From Dongia_B soli (lineage in GTDB: Bacteria; Pseudomonadota; Alphaproteobacteria; Dongiales; Dongiaceae): DNA of 64,000 nucleotides. The translations under genes were made by a program, and so were the position numbers. The stretch spans positions 1,116,001 through 1,180,000 of the forward strand of contig NZ_JAXCLW010000001.1 of assembly GCF_034044715.1 (NCBI RefSeq), written 5' to 3'. Numbering within the stretch: position 1 is the stretch's first letter; every line of letters begins with the position of its first letter. Positions 53,121 to 61,774 of this stretch are shown one piece after another. The notes beneath the pieces are model-generated. The model was given only the letters and a program-made list of their open reading frames with translations. It was not told where the DNA came from and made no database searches.

Positions 53121-54371
53121 TCACTGCGACTTGGCTTTCGCCGCCGGCGGTGGCTCCCAGCCGAAGACGCTGCGGCCGCCATACTCCGCGGAGCGATGAC
53201 GTTCTTCACCGATGAATGCCGATAGCGAGGGGCCGGTTGCACTGCGTTCCAGGCGCCGGGCCTGGGCGTCCAACCGCCGGATCGCGTCGAGTCTTTCATC
53301 ATTGCCCAGCTTGGCGGCGGTGATGGCGGATTTCAGCACATCGATGGTCTTGTCATAGACCAAGCTTGGCACCGGATAGGGGTGCCGGTCCTTGCCGCCA
53401 TGGGCGAGAGAGAAGCGAGCCGGATCGGCGAAGCGGCAAGGCGTGCCGTGAATCACCTCCGATACCATGGCCAAAGAATGAATCGTCCGAGCGCCGACGC
53501 CAGGCACCATCAGCAGGTCGGCGAAATCCGCCGGACCGGCTTCGGCGGCAGCGGCCAGCGCGCCGTGCAGCCGCCGCAGCATGACATCCTTCGGGCGGAC
53601 ATCATGGTGTGCCGGCATGACGAGATGCGGTAACAAGGGCTGGGCCGGAGATGCGGGCGCCTTGCCTCTTAAGGCGGATATCTCATTCAATAGCCGGTCC
53701 GGACCCAGATCGTGGAGCAGCGTCAGCTGGCCGCGGCGTGAAGCTTCGGCGCGGTGATCGGTGAGGTTGACGATCTCACCCTGGTTGCGGCCATCGATCG
53801 CCGCGTGTGGCGCGTCGACGAAGCTCTTGAGTTCCTCCGACAGCCAGTGATAGCGGCGGGCCAGACGGCTGCCGCCATTCATGCCCTGCTGCACCACCAC
53901 CCATTTGCCGTCATCGGCGACGATGAAGCCATGCAGATAAAGATCGAACCCGTCCTGCACGGCGGCACTGTCGACTTTAGCGATCAGGCGGCTCGCTTTG
54001 GCAAGCGCACCGCCATCGAGGCCGACGCGGTCACCAACCGCCATCAGTTCCTGCGGCGTCTGACGTGAATGACTGCCCCGCCCGCCGCAGACGTGAAGGC
54101 CGAGCTCATGGGAGAGCGGCGTCAAACCACGCTTCAAGGCGCCGATGACACTGGTGGTGATACCGGAGGAATGCCAATCCATCCCCATGACGGCACCGAA
54201 GGATTGGAACCAGAAGGGATGCGACAGCCGGCGCAGGAATTCGTCGCGCCCATAATGATGGATGATCGCCTCGGTGATTATGGCGCCCAGCTTGGTCATG
54301 CGCTGGCCGAGCCAAGCTGGGACCCGGCCATTATGCAGCGGTAAATCGGCACTACCGGCGCGTCGGCTCAC
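53121..54371 (-). CDS. DUF763 domain protein
   Basis: A 416-residue protein of the DUF763 family, known from archaea and scattered bacteria, with no settled function. The family opening RAGSADLPLHNGRVPAWLGQ is at residue 4. HVCGGRGSHSRQTPQEL is near residue 105. The LMVPGVGARTIHSLAMVSEV stretch (about 285-305) looks like a helix-hairpin-helix and suggests nucleic-acid contact. GTG at 54371 has AGGAG five bases upstream and puts the family start at the right place; an ATG 13 codons earlier does not. It converges on the small lipoprotein gene. Confidence 0.9.
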   Translation of the reverse strand: MSRRAGSADLPLHNGRVPAWLGQRMTKLGAIITEAIIHHYGRDEFLRRLSHPFWFQSFGAVMGMDWHSSGITTSVIGALKRGLTPLSHELGLHVCGGRGSHSRQTPQELMAVGDRVGLDGGALAKASRLIAKVDSAAVQDGFDLYLHGFIVADDGKWVVVQQGMNGGSRLARRYHWLSEELKSFVDAPHAAIDGRNQGEIVNLTDHRAEASRRGQLTLLHDLGPDRLLNEISALRGKAPASPAQPLLPHLVMPAHHDVRPKDVMLRRLHGALAAAAEAGPADFADLLMVPGVGARTIHSLAMVSEVIHGTPCRFADPARFSLAHGGKDRHPYPVPSLVYDKTIDVLKSAITAAKLGNDERLDAIRRLDAQARRLERSATGPSLSAFIGEERHRSAEYGGRSVFGWEPPPAAKAKSQ

Positions 54372-54534
54372 GAATACTCCTGGGAATTGCTCGGAACAGA
54401 ATGCGAACAACTATTACCACGCGCCGCCGTAACGCTACAAGCGGAGCAAGGCCGACGTTCACGAAACCGTGCTTGGTCGGAGGGCAACGAAACGGCCTGT
54501 TGGTCGGTTTTTTTTGCGACTTCGGGAGGTTGTC

Positions 54535-54990
<456 letters not shown>

Positions 54991-55007
54991 TTGCTATGAA
55001 GTGATCG

Positions 55008-55631
55008 CTATGAAGCTGTCGACATCAGGCTGTAAGGATGTTGCCAGCCGGGTAGCGCGGCAATGCGACCGGCCCAGGCATTGATATTGGGGAAGGCTGC
55101 CCGATCGATGCCGGTTTCATCGGTGTAGTAGACGTAACCGGCAAGCGATAAATCGGCGATTGTCGGGATCTCGCCGACGAGAAAGGGCCGCGATGCCAGA
55201 TGTTTCTCGACGACAGTCCAGGCGCCTAGCGCGCGCCCGCGCAGAAATTCCGTGACCGGCGTCTCGCCGCATTTCTGCAGGCCGAACAAAAAGCGCAGAG
55301 TCGCGTAATAGCTGGTGAATTTGTGATTGTCGAACAGCATCCAGCGGAGGATTTCTAGTTTTTCATCCTCATTGCGGCCGGCGAATTTGCCGGTGATGCC
55401 GGCGAGATATGTGAGGATGACGCCGCTCTGGCTAAGGCGCCTCTCTCCATGATCCAGGACGGGAATTTCGCCCATTTCGTTGAATTCATCGCGAAAGGCC
55501 GCTTCCCGTGTGGCGCCGTTGAAATAATCGATCCCAACCGGTTCCCAATCGCAGCCGCATAACTGCAGCATCAAGGCGGCTTTATAGCAATTGCCGGATT
55601 CCTTCATGCAATGCAGCCGGTATTCAGCCAT
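55008..55631 (-). CDS. Glutathione S-transferase
   Basis: A 207-residue cytosolic GST. The thioredoxin-like N-terminal domain has GEIPVLDHGERRLSQSGVIL (cis-Pro and the Ser of the GSH site). The helical domain has FLVGEIPTIADLSLAGYVYY with the N-capping Asp. Near the start it has SGNCYKAAL, a Ser/Cys type of active site. The substrate is unknown. GGGGAGG precedes ATG 55631; a longer frame to 55706 lacks a site. Confidence 0.88.
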   Translation of the reverse strand: MAEYRLHCMKESGNCYKAALMLQLCGCDWEPVGIDYFNGATREAAFRDEFNEMGEIPVLDHGERRLSQSGVILTYLAGITGKFAGRNEDEKLEILRWMLFDNHKFTSYYATLRFLFGLQKCGETPVTEFLRGRALGAWTVVEKHLASRPFLVGEIPTIADLSLAGYVYYTDETGIDRAAFPNINAWAGRIAALPGWQHPYSLMSTAS

Positions 55632-55746
55632 GCTTTCCTCCCCTGTGACTTTGTCCAGCGCAGCATAGCAATGGGATGTTGGGAAATGACAGCGTCGATC
55701 CTGCACGGCGCGGCTGCAAATTTGCAGCGGATGGCCGGCAAGCGGC

Positions 55747-56052
55747 CTAGCCGGCGGTGGCGATGACGGGTGCGCTATAGTGATCGACCATCGGCATCGG
55801 CTCGTAAAAGTGATGCAAGAGGGCGCGCCATTGCTGATAGCGATCCGATCCGCGGAAATCCTCCGTATGGTTTTCCAGCTTCTGCCACCAGACCAGCAGT
55901 AGATAGCGGTGGCCGGCCTCGAGGCACGGGCGGACCTCCAGCTTAATGAAGCCCGGCGTTGCCTGGATCAGCGGCAAGGCCTCGCGCATGGCGGCCTTGA
56001 AGGCATCACCCTGGCCGGCTTTCACCTCCAGGATTGCATGTTCCAGGATCAT
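55747..56052 (-). CDS. Antibiotic biosynthesis monooxygenase (ABM) family protein
   Basis: A 101-residue single ABM domain: MILEHAILEVKAGQGDAFKA, ATPGFIKLEVRPC, YLLLVWWQKLENHTEDFRGS. Such dimeric proteins may be cofactor-free oxygenases or heme/quinol handlers. Its ATG overlaps the stop of the MFS gene (ATGA) and GGAGAAG precedes it. It is the last gene of the GntR-MFS-ABM operon. Confidence 0.87.
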   Translation of the reverse strand: MILEHAILEVKAGQGDAFKAAMREALPLIQATPGFIKLEVRPCLEAGHRYLLLVWWQKLENHTEDFRGSDRYQQWRALLHHFYEPMPMVDHYSAPVIATAG

Positions 56053-57377
56053 GATTTCTTCTTCTCCGCCGGCGAGACGGGGCTGCTGGGAACCGGCATG
56101 CTGACGACACCAACCAATCGGTCCCGTCCCGCACCCAGGCCGAAGATGGCTACGCCGATCGACAGCAGCACGAACATGATGCCGACTGCCGACCAATCGC
56201 CGGTCCAGCTATGCAGCGGGCCGACCAGCAGCGGGCCGATCGCGGCCAGGACATAACCGACGCTCTGCACCATGCCGGAAAGATGGGCCGCGACATGCGC
56301 ATCGGGCGCGCGCAAGACGATGATGGTGAGGGCGATTGAGATCAGGCTGCCTTGCCCGATACCAAGCAGCACGGCCCAGGGCCAGATCCAGCTGAGCGGT
56401 GTGAAGAGCAGACCCATCAGGCCGACAAGCGTAATGCCAATGCCAAGCAGATTGCATAATCGTTGATCGCGCCCCAGGGTGGCCAGGCTTGGCGCCACCA
56501 GTGAGGCGGCCACCTGGCAGAGGATCGAGACGGAGACCGCAAGCCCGGCGGTCACCGGATTGAGGCCACGTTCGCGCAGGATCGGCACCAGCCAGCCGAA
56601 GACACTATAGGCCAATGCGGATTGCAGCCCCATGAAGAGGGTGATCTGCCAAGCCAGGCGATCGCGCCACAAGCCACGCACGGTGAAGGCGGTGCGGCCA
56701 CGGCCATGCCGCAGACCCAAAGCTTGCGGTGTCCAGATGAAAATCGTCACCACCAAAGGCACGGCCCAGACGGCCAAAGCGGCAGGCCATGAATTGCCGA
56801 GCTGCGCTTTCAAGGGCAGTGTGGCGCCGGCCGCCGAGGCGGCGCCGGCACAAAGCGCCATGGTGTAAAGGCCGGTCATCAAGGCGGCGCGATGGGGGAA
56901 ATCACGTTTCACCAGACCGGGCAGCAGCACATTGACGATGCCGATCGCCGCCCCGGCGAGCAGCGCGCCGGTCACCAAGGCAGGGACGCTGCCGAAGCCG
57001 CGCAGCATTGTGCCCAAAGCCAAGACCACCAGCAGATAGAGTATGGCGCGTTCCGTGCCATAACGCCGGGCCAGATGCGGGGCCAAGGGCGCGAACAAAC
57101 CAAGGCAGAGAACCGGCAGCGTGGTCAGCAGGCTCATATCCGTGGCGGTCAGGCCGCGGTCCTGCATGATTTCCGGCAGGACGGGCGACAGGCTGGTCAA
57201 CGCCGGCCGTAAATTGAAGGCGATCAAGACCAGGCTGGCGGCGAGCAGGAATGCCGATCCCTTGGCCGGTCTTGGCGCCGGTGCCGGCGGTGGAACGATG
57301 TCGCTCTCGGCATCGATCAGTTCGTCGGCGAGCTGCGCCTGATGCGGCGGCTGGGTCATGTCTGGATTCCGTTTCAT
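56049..57377 (-). CDS. MFS transporter, CynX/NimT type
   Basis: A 442-residue inner-membrane transporter with twelve helices after a 40-residue Pro/Ala-rich cytoplasmic tail. IAFNLRPALTSLSPVLPEIM is the clear mark of the CynX/NimT branch, which covers cyanate, nitroimidazole and similar small anions or drugs. The exact substrate is not predictable. ATG 57377 overlaps the GntR stop by four bases. It is followed by the ABM gene. Confidence 0.9.
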   Translation of the reverse strand: MKRNPDMTQPPHQAQLADELIDAESDIVPPPAPAPRPAKGSAFLLAASLVLIAFNLRPALTSLSPVLPEIMQDRGLTATDMSLLTTLPVLCLGLFAPLAPHLARRYGTERAILYLLVVLALGTMLRGFGSVPALVTGALLAGAAIGIVNVLLPGLVKRDFPHRAALMTGLYTMALCAGAASAAGATLPLKAQLGNSWPAALAVWAVPLVVTIFIWTPQALGLRHGRGRTAFTVRGLWRDRLAWQITLFMGLQSALAYSVFGWLVPILRERGLNPVTAGLAVSVSILCQVAASLVAPSLATLGRDQRLCNLLGIGITLVGLMGLLFTPLSWIWPWAVLLGIGQGSLISIALTIIVLRAPDAHVAAHLSGMVQSVGYVLAAIGPLLVGPLHSWTGDWSAVGIMFVLLSIGVAIFGLGAGRDRLVGVVSMPVPSSPVSPAEKKKS

Positions 57378-58102
57378 GTTTGATCGAAGGCCGCACCGCC
57401 CGCAGGGGTGGCCAGCAGATTTTCCAATGCTGTCAGAATAGGTGCGATGATGTTGCGGGCCGCTGCCTCCGCGGCCAGCGGGTTGCGCGCCGCAATCGCC
57501 GTGACGATCGCCCGATGGGCGGCATCGTCGGGTTCGGGCAAATGGGCATTGCCGACGGTTGCCGGCATGTGCCGGCGAATGGTGTCGGAAAACAAGCGAT
57601 AAAGTTCGAGCAAGGCCGGGTTATGCGCCGCGACAATGACGGCTTCATGGAACGCATAATCGCGCGCCACGAACGCATCGACTGAGGCGGTGTTGTCGTC
57701 CGATAGCCGGTCGTTACGCGCAGCCAATAACTGCTGGAGCCGGATGAGGTCCGATGCGGTATGGCGTTGCGCCGCTAAACCAGCCGCCTGAACTTCCAGC
57801 ATGCACCGGACCTCGAAATGATGATGCAGATCGGCATGATTGAGGCGCCGCAGCAGCTCTGACTGGTCCTGCTGGTTTCGCACATAGGTTCCATCACCTT
57901 GGCGCACCTCCAGCAAACCAGCAGCGCTCAGAACACGCACGGCCTCCCGCAAGGTACCGCGGCTAACCTGCAGCATGTCCGACAGTTTTGCCTCGGGCGG
58001 GATGCGATCGCCGATCGCCCAGCGTCCGGACGCGATCTCAGCCCTCAGTGAGGCGGTTGCATGATCAACCAGGGAGGAACGAGTGGCGGCCGAAAGAGCC
58101 AT
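57374..58102 (-). CDS. FadR-subfamily GntR regulator
   Basis: A 242-residue regulator. The winged HTH is at residues 15-75 (RIPPEAKLSDMLQVSRGTLR, EAVRVLSAAGLLEVRQGDGT). The FCD ligand domain covers about 100-225 with its metal-binding histidines, for example in HEAVIVAAHNPAL and HRAIVTAI. It is the first gene of the operon with the MFS and ABM genes, so it probably senses the transported substrate. ATG 58102 has a weak site; the frame starts 17 codons earlier without likeness. Confidence 0.88.
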   Translation of the reverse strand: MALSAATRSSLVDHATASLRAEIASGRWAIGDRIPPEAKLSDMLQVSRGTLREAVRVLSAAGLLEVRQGDGTYVRNQQDQSELLRRLNHADLHHHFEVRCMLEVQAAGLAAQRHTASDLIRLQQLLAARNDRLSDDNTASVDAFVARDYAFHEAVIVAAHNPALLELYRLFSDTIRRHMPATVGNAHLPEPDDAAHRAIVTAIAARNPLAAEAAARNIIAPILTALENLLATPAGGAAFDQT

Positions 58103-58138
58103 GCTTGGTCCGTTGTCTCGGTCTTGATGGCAAGAGGT

Positions 58139-58168
58139 TAGACATCCAATCATCAGATGTCTATAGAC
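58139..58168. promoter_or_regulatory. Candidate operator of the GntR regulator
   Basis: TAGACATC (58139-58146) and GATGTCTA (58156-58163) form a perfect dyad with a nine-base spacer, overlapped by the palindrome GTCTATAGAC (58159-58168). It lies 37-66 bases before the GntR start codon, where an autoregulatory site would be expected. Confidence 0.5.
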
Positions 58169-58201
58169 TGAAGTCCTACCCCTATATACGAAGGACAGAG
58201 C

Positions 58202-58447
58202 TCAGAGATCGTCCGGCCGTTGCGCGGACCGCTCGAGCCAGAGGAAGGCGATCAGCGCAATCAGGAGGGCGATGGTCGCGCCAATTCCCAATTGCCGCTT
58301 AATCTCCGGTACCAGATCGATCCCCAGAATGGCTTCGAGAAAATCGAGGACAATGAAGGCGAGCAGGCCGAAAATCCCGGCATAGAGGCAGATCGCCAAG
58401 GCCCAGAGGAGGATTTTTTCCAGCAATTGCAATAGTGACTGGACCAT
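58202..58447 (-). CDS. Small two-helix membrane protein
   Basis: An 81-residue protein with helices at about 12-38 and 50-70 and a short charged end. I recognise no family. ATG 58447 is the only start that places the first helix properly, but no ribosome site precedes it. It stands alone between the GntR operon and the DUF2336 gene. Confidence 0.55.
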   Translation of the reverse strand: MVQSLLQLLEKILLWALAICLYAGIFGLLAFIVLDFLEAILGIDLVPEIKRQLGIGATIALLIALIAFLWLERSAQRPDDL

Positions 58448-58879
58448 GGAGTGACAGGGGCGGCCTCGTAATGAAGAACGTCGCGGGCTGTGGTTAAATC
58501 CGACGGTCCAACTCCGCCACCTTATCATGAGCCCGCTTTCCTTCGTAAGGTTGCTGTAGCGTGACCGCCATCACCATCTTTTCTGAATGGCTGGTCCGGC
58601 CTAGGCGTCCTTTCAAAAATTCCCGCTACGCGGTAGAATATAGTTAACGTCTTGCTGCCTCGGTTTGTGTATAAAATCCCTATATTTCAATATTTTGCCG
58701 AAAATACCTCTTGTTTTGCCTTTAATATTCAGCTTAACTACCATGATTATGTATAGTTGATGATAGAGTTGCGATAGCATGTACTCGTTTGGCTTCGGAA
58801 CGTGATGGCATCGCCTTTACAGGGACGGAGTAGGGTCCCCTAAGGTTGCGAGAATGCCAGCCGCTGGGGGGCGGCATTG
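58448..58879. other. A+T-rich spacer before the DUF2336-kinase operon
   Basis: About 430 bases without a gene. The part 58600-58770 is the most A+T-rich stretch of the window after the CGNR promoter region. It holds TTAA-N8-TTAA (58722-58737), one base off the CtrA pattern, and several TTAAC elements. It is probably the promoter of the DUF2336-kinase operon. I see no clear -35/-10 pair. Confidence 0.4.
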
Positions 58880-60064
58880 ATGGCGGCAGACAGCACCGAC
58901 GTCCAGGAATTGCTGGCGTTGGCCCGAGAAAAATCAGAACAGGCGCGAAGTCATCTCTTCGAGGTGATGGGCGATTTGTTCATGGATCAGGCGCGGATCT
59001 TGACCGTCCAGGAACGCGCGCTGATGGTCGATATTCTCGAGAAGCTGATCACCGAAGTCTCGCGGGATATCCGGGTTCGTCTGTCGCAACGACTTGCGGC
59101 AGCACCCAACATCCCGCGCGAACTGGCCCTGCTGCTGGCGCATGATGAGATCGATGTGGCGGCGCCGATCCTGATGCAGTGCAAGGCGTTGCATCAGGTC
59201 GATCTGATGGAGGTCATTCATCAGCGATCGCGTCAGCATATGCTGGCTATCGCTATGCGGCGCGATCTCTCGCAGCAGGTTTCGGATGCGCTGGTGGATA
59301 GCGGCGATATCGATGTCATCCGCGCCTTGCTGGAAAATCCCGATGCGCAGATCTCCGAAGCAACTTTGGCCTATATCGTCGAGCAATCGCGGTCGATCGA
59401 CGATTTCCAGGGGCCGTTGGTGCGCCGCAGCGACCTGCCGCGGGAGCTGGCGGTCAAGATGTGCTACTGGGTATCGGCCGCCTTGCGCCTGTTCATTCTC
59501 GACCGTTTTCAGATCAACGCGAATGAACTGGACGATCTGATCGAGCCGGCCTTGCATGACGAGGTCAAGGCGGTAGAGGAGGTCAATGTCGAGGGCAGCG
59601 ATGCGGCTGAACGGCTGGTGCAGGAATTGCGACGTGCCGAAAAGCTGACGCCGCGTCTCATGATCCAGACGCTCCGGCGGGGCGAGGTGCAGCTCTTCGA
59701 AGCCATGCTGGCGGAACTGGCGCAGCTTCGCCTGCCGCTGGTGCGCCGCCTGCTCTATGAGGATGGCGGCGAAGGCCTTGCGGTCATGATCCGCGCCATC
59801 GAGCTGGCGCGCGAAGAATTTGCGACGATCTTCCTGCTCAGCCGGAAGACCCGGCCGGGCACGGCAATAACCGATCCCGCCAATCTTGGTACTGCTTTGG
59901 CGTTTTTTGATAAAATCACCCCCGACAATGCAAAACAGGTGATCAACAGATGGCAGCGCGACCCCAACTACCTGTACGCGGTCAAGCAGGTCGAACAGGC
60001 GGCCCGGTCGATGAGTTCGACAACGATCAATCCCAGCTCGGCGCCCAACCCGCCGCAGGAATGA
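58880..60064 (+). CDS. DUF2336 family protein
   Basis: A 394-residue helical protein of the DUF2336 family, common in Rhodospirillales and relatives. An N-terminal helical segment (LLALAREKSEQARSHLFEVM) is followed by HEAT-like pairs of helices (about 60-250) and a C-terminal domain ending in FFDKITPDNAKQVINRWQRD. No catalytic motif is visible. Its stop overlaps the start of a histidine kinase gene (ATGA), so it is probably a partner of that kinase. A TTG lies directly before the ATG. Confidence 0.88.
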   Translation: MAADSTDVQELLALAREKSEQARSHLFEVMGDLFMDQARILTVQERALMVDILEKLITEVSRDIRVRLSQRLAAAPNIPRELALLLAHDEIDVAAPILMQCKALHQVDLMEVIHQRSRQHMLAIAMRRDLSQQVSDALVDSGDIDVIRALLENPDAQISEATLAYIVEQSRSIDDFQGPLVRRSDLPRELAVKMCYWVSAALRLFILDRFQINANELDDLIEPALHDEVKAVEEVNVEGSDAAERLVQELRRAEKLTPRLMIQTLRRGEVQLFEAMLAELAQLRLPLVRRLLYEDGGEGLAVMIRAIELAREEFATIFLLSRKTRPGTAITDPANLGTALAFFDKITPDNAKQVINRWQRDPNYLYAVKQVEQAARSMSSTTINPSSAPNPPQE

Positions 60065-61605
60065 GCAGGCCGACGGCGATCGTCACTGACTGGCATCCCG
60101 TCCGGGATGCCCAGCCATCGCCCGAGCAGCTGCGCGACATTTTCCATAAAGAGCTGCTGGATTTCGGTCCTGCACTCTATTTGGCGGATCGCGATGGCGT
60201 GGTGCGCTGGTGCAATGTCGCCTTCCGCCGCATCGTCGAACTGCCGGTCGATGGCGGCCAGCTCATGGAAATGATGCGCTTCCGCGACATCGCGGAAGAG
60301 ATCGACCAGAATCGCAGCACGGTCTATCGCGAACAGCGCGTAAAGACCGGCGGCGCAGTGCATTTCCTGCGGTCGCGTCATGTCCCGCTCTTCGACACGA
60401 TCGGCGAGTTGACCGGCTTCGGCGGCCTGCTCAATCTGTTTGCGGAAAATACAGTCGGCATGGATGACAGCAGCGTCATCGCCGATCGCTACGCCGATTT
60501 CCTGCGGCTCACGGCGGACTGGGTTTGGGAGACCGATGCGCAGCTGAATTTCGTCATGGTGTCGCAACGCGTCATGAATGCCATCGGTCGCGCACCGCAG
60601 GAATTGATCGGCACCAATCTGCTGGCGCTGAGCTCCAACCCCGAACTCGCCAATGACGTAAAGCGGCGCTTCGACCGCCTGTCGCCGTTCCGCGAACAGG
60701 CCTTCGATATGCATGACAGCGAAGGCCGGGGGAAGACTTTCCTGTTGAGCGCGGTCCCGGTCTTCGACCGGCGTGACGGCGCTCTGCAAGGTTTCCGGGG
60801 CGCGGCCACCGATGTGACGGAGCTGAACCGTCGTGAGAACGGCCTGCGCGCGGCGAAGGAGGCGGCGGATGTCGCTAATATGGCGAAGACACAGTTCCTC
60901 GCCAATATGAGCCATGAATTGCGCACGCCGCTCAATGCCATCATCGGCTTCTCCGACGTGATGCGCATGGAAATGATCGGGCCGGTGGGTAATCCGCAAT
61001 ACCGCGCTTATATCAGCGACATTCACGGCAGCGCCTTGCATCTGCTCGGCATCATCAATGACGTCCTCGATGTGTCACGCATCGAGGCCGGCAAGGTGCA
61101 GCTGATGGAAAGCGTGGTCAATCTCGAGGAGGTCTTCGATTCCGTCCTGCGCCTGGTGCGCGAACGCCAGACGGAAGCGGGGCTGACAATGGATATCGCT
61201 CTGCCGTCCCGGCCGCCGCGCCTCAATGCGGACAAGCGCAAGCTGAAGCAGATCCTGATCAACCTGATCGGCAATGCCATCAAGTTCACGCCGGAAGGCG
61301 GCAATATCAAGCTTTCGGCGCGACTGCTCGATCAGGGCGGGCTGGAAATTGTCGTATCCGATAACGGCATCGGCATAGCGAGCGAGGATATCGAGCGCGT
61401 CCTGCAGCCTTTCGTGCAGGCGGATTCGGCTTTGCACCGGAAGTTCGACGGCGCCGGCCTCGGCCTGCCGCTGTCACGCGGATTGGCACGGCTGCATGGG
61501 GGTGATCTGGTCCTCGATAGCACGCCGGGCAGGGGCACCCGAGCCATCGTCATCCTGCCCCCTGAGCGGGTAATGGATGGTCCGCAGCTGACCCAGGTGA
61601 AATAG
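60061..61605 (+). CDS. PAS-domain sensor histidine kinase (no receiver)
   Basis: A 514-residue soluble kinase. PAS-like domain 1 covers about residues 25-130 (ALYLADRDGVVRWCNVAFRR) and PAS domain 2 about 145-260 (TADWVWETDAQLNFVMVSQR). The H box FLANMSHELRTPLNAIIGFS has His285. The ATP domain has N405 in LIGNAIKFT, then SDNGIGI and FDGAGLGLPLS. There are no membrane helices, so it senses inside the cell. No response regulator is adjacent. ATG 60061 overlaps the DUF2336 stop; the longer frame to 59950 is an artefact of that gene. Confidence 0.92.
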   Translation: MSRPTAIVTDWHPVRDAQPSPEQLRDIFHKELLDFGPALYLADRDGVVRWCNVAFRRIVELPVDGGQLMEMMRFRDIAEEIDQNRSTVYREQRVKTGGAVHFLRSRHVPLFDTIGELTGFGGLLNLFAENTVGMDDSSVIADRYADFLRLTADWVWETDAQLNFVMVSQRVMNAIGRAPQELIGTNLLALSSNPELANDVKRRFDRLSPFREQAFDMHDSEGRGKTFLLSAVPVFDRRDGALQGFRGAATDVTELNRRENGLRAAKEAADVANMAKTQFLANMSHELRTPLNAIIGFSDVMRMEMIGPVGNPQYRAYISDIHGSALHLLGIINDVLDVSRIEAGKVQLMESVVNLEEVFDSVLRLVRERQTEAGLTMDIALPSRPPRLNADKRKLKQILINLIGNAIKFTPEGGNIKLSARLLDQGGLEIVVSDNGIGIASEDIERVLQPFVQADSALHRKFDGAGLGLPLSRGLARLHGGDLVLDSTPGRGTRAIVILPPERVMDGPQLTQVK

Positions 61606-61774
61606 GACGGCACGAGATCGCTTGAACAAAGCTTCGGTAGCAGGATTGCAGAACCGTTACGCCGAGCCTATCGGTCACCTTCCTCGGATGACGAAGATGA
61701 GGCGGCGGCTTAGGCACACCGCCGCGGCAATCCAGTTGTGCTAGGCGACCGGGCGCGGGCATAGTGGACCGATC

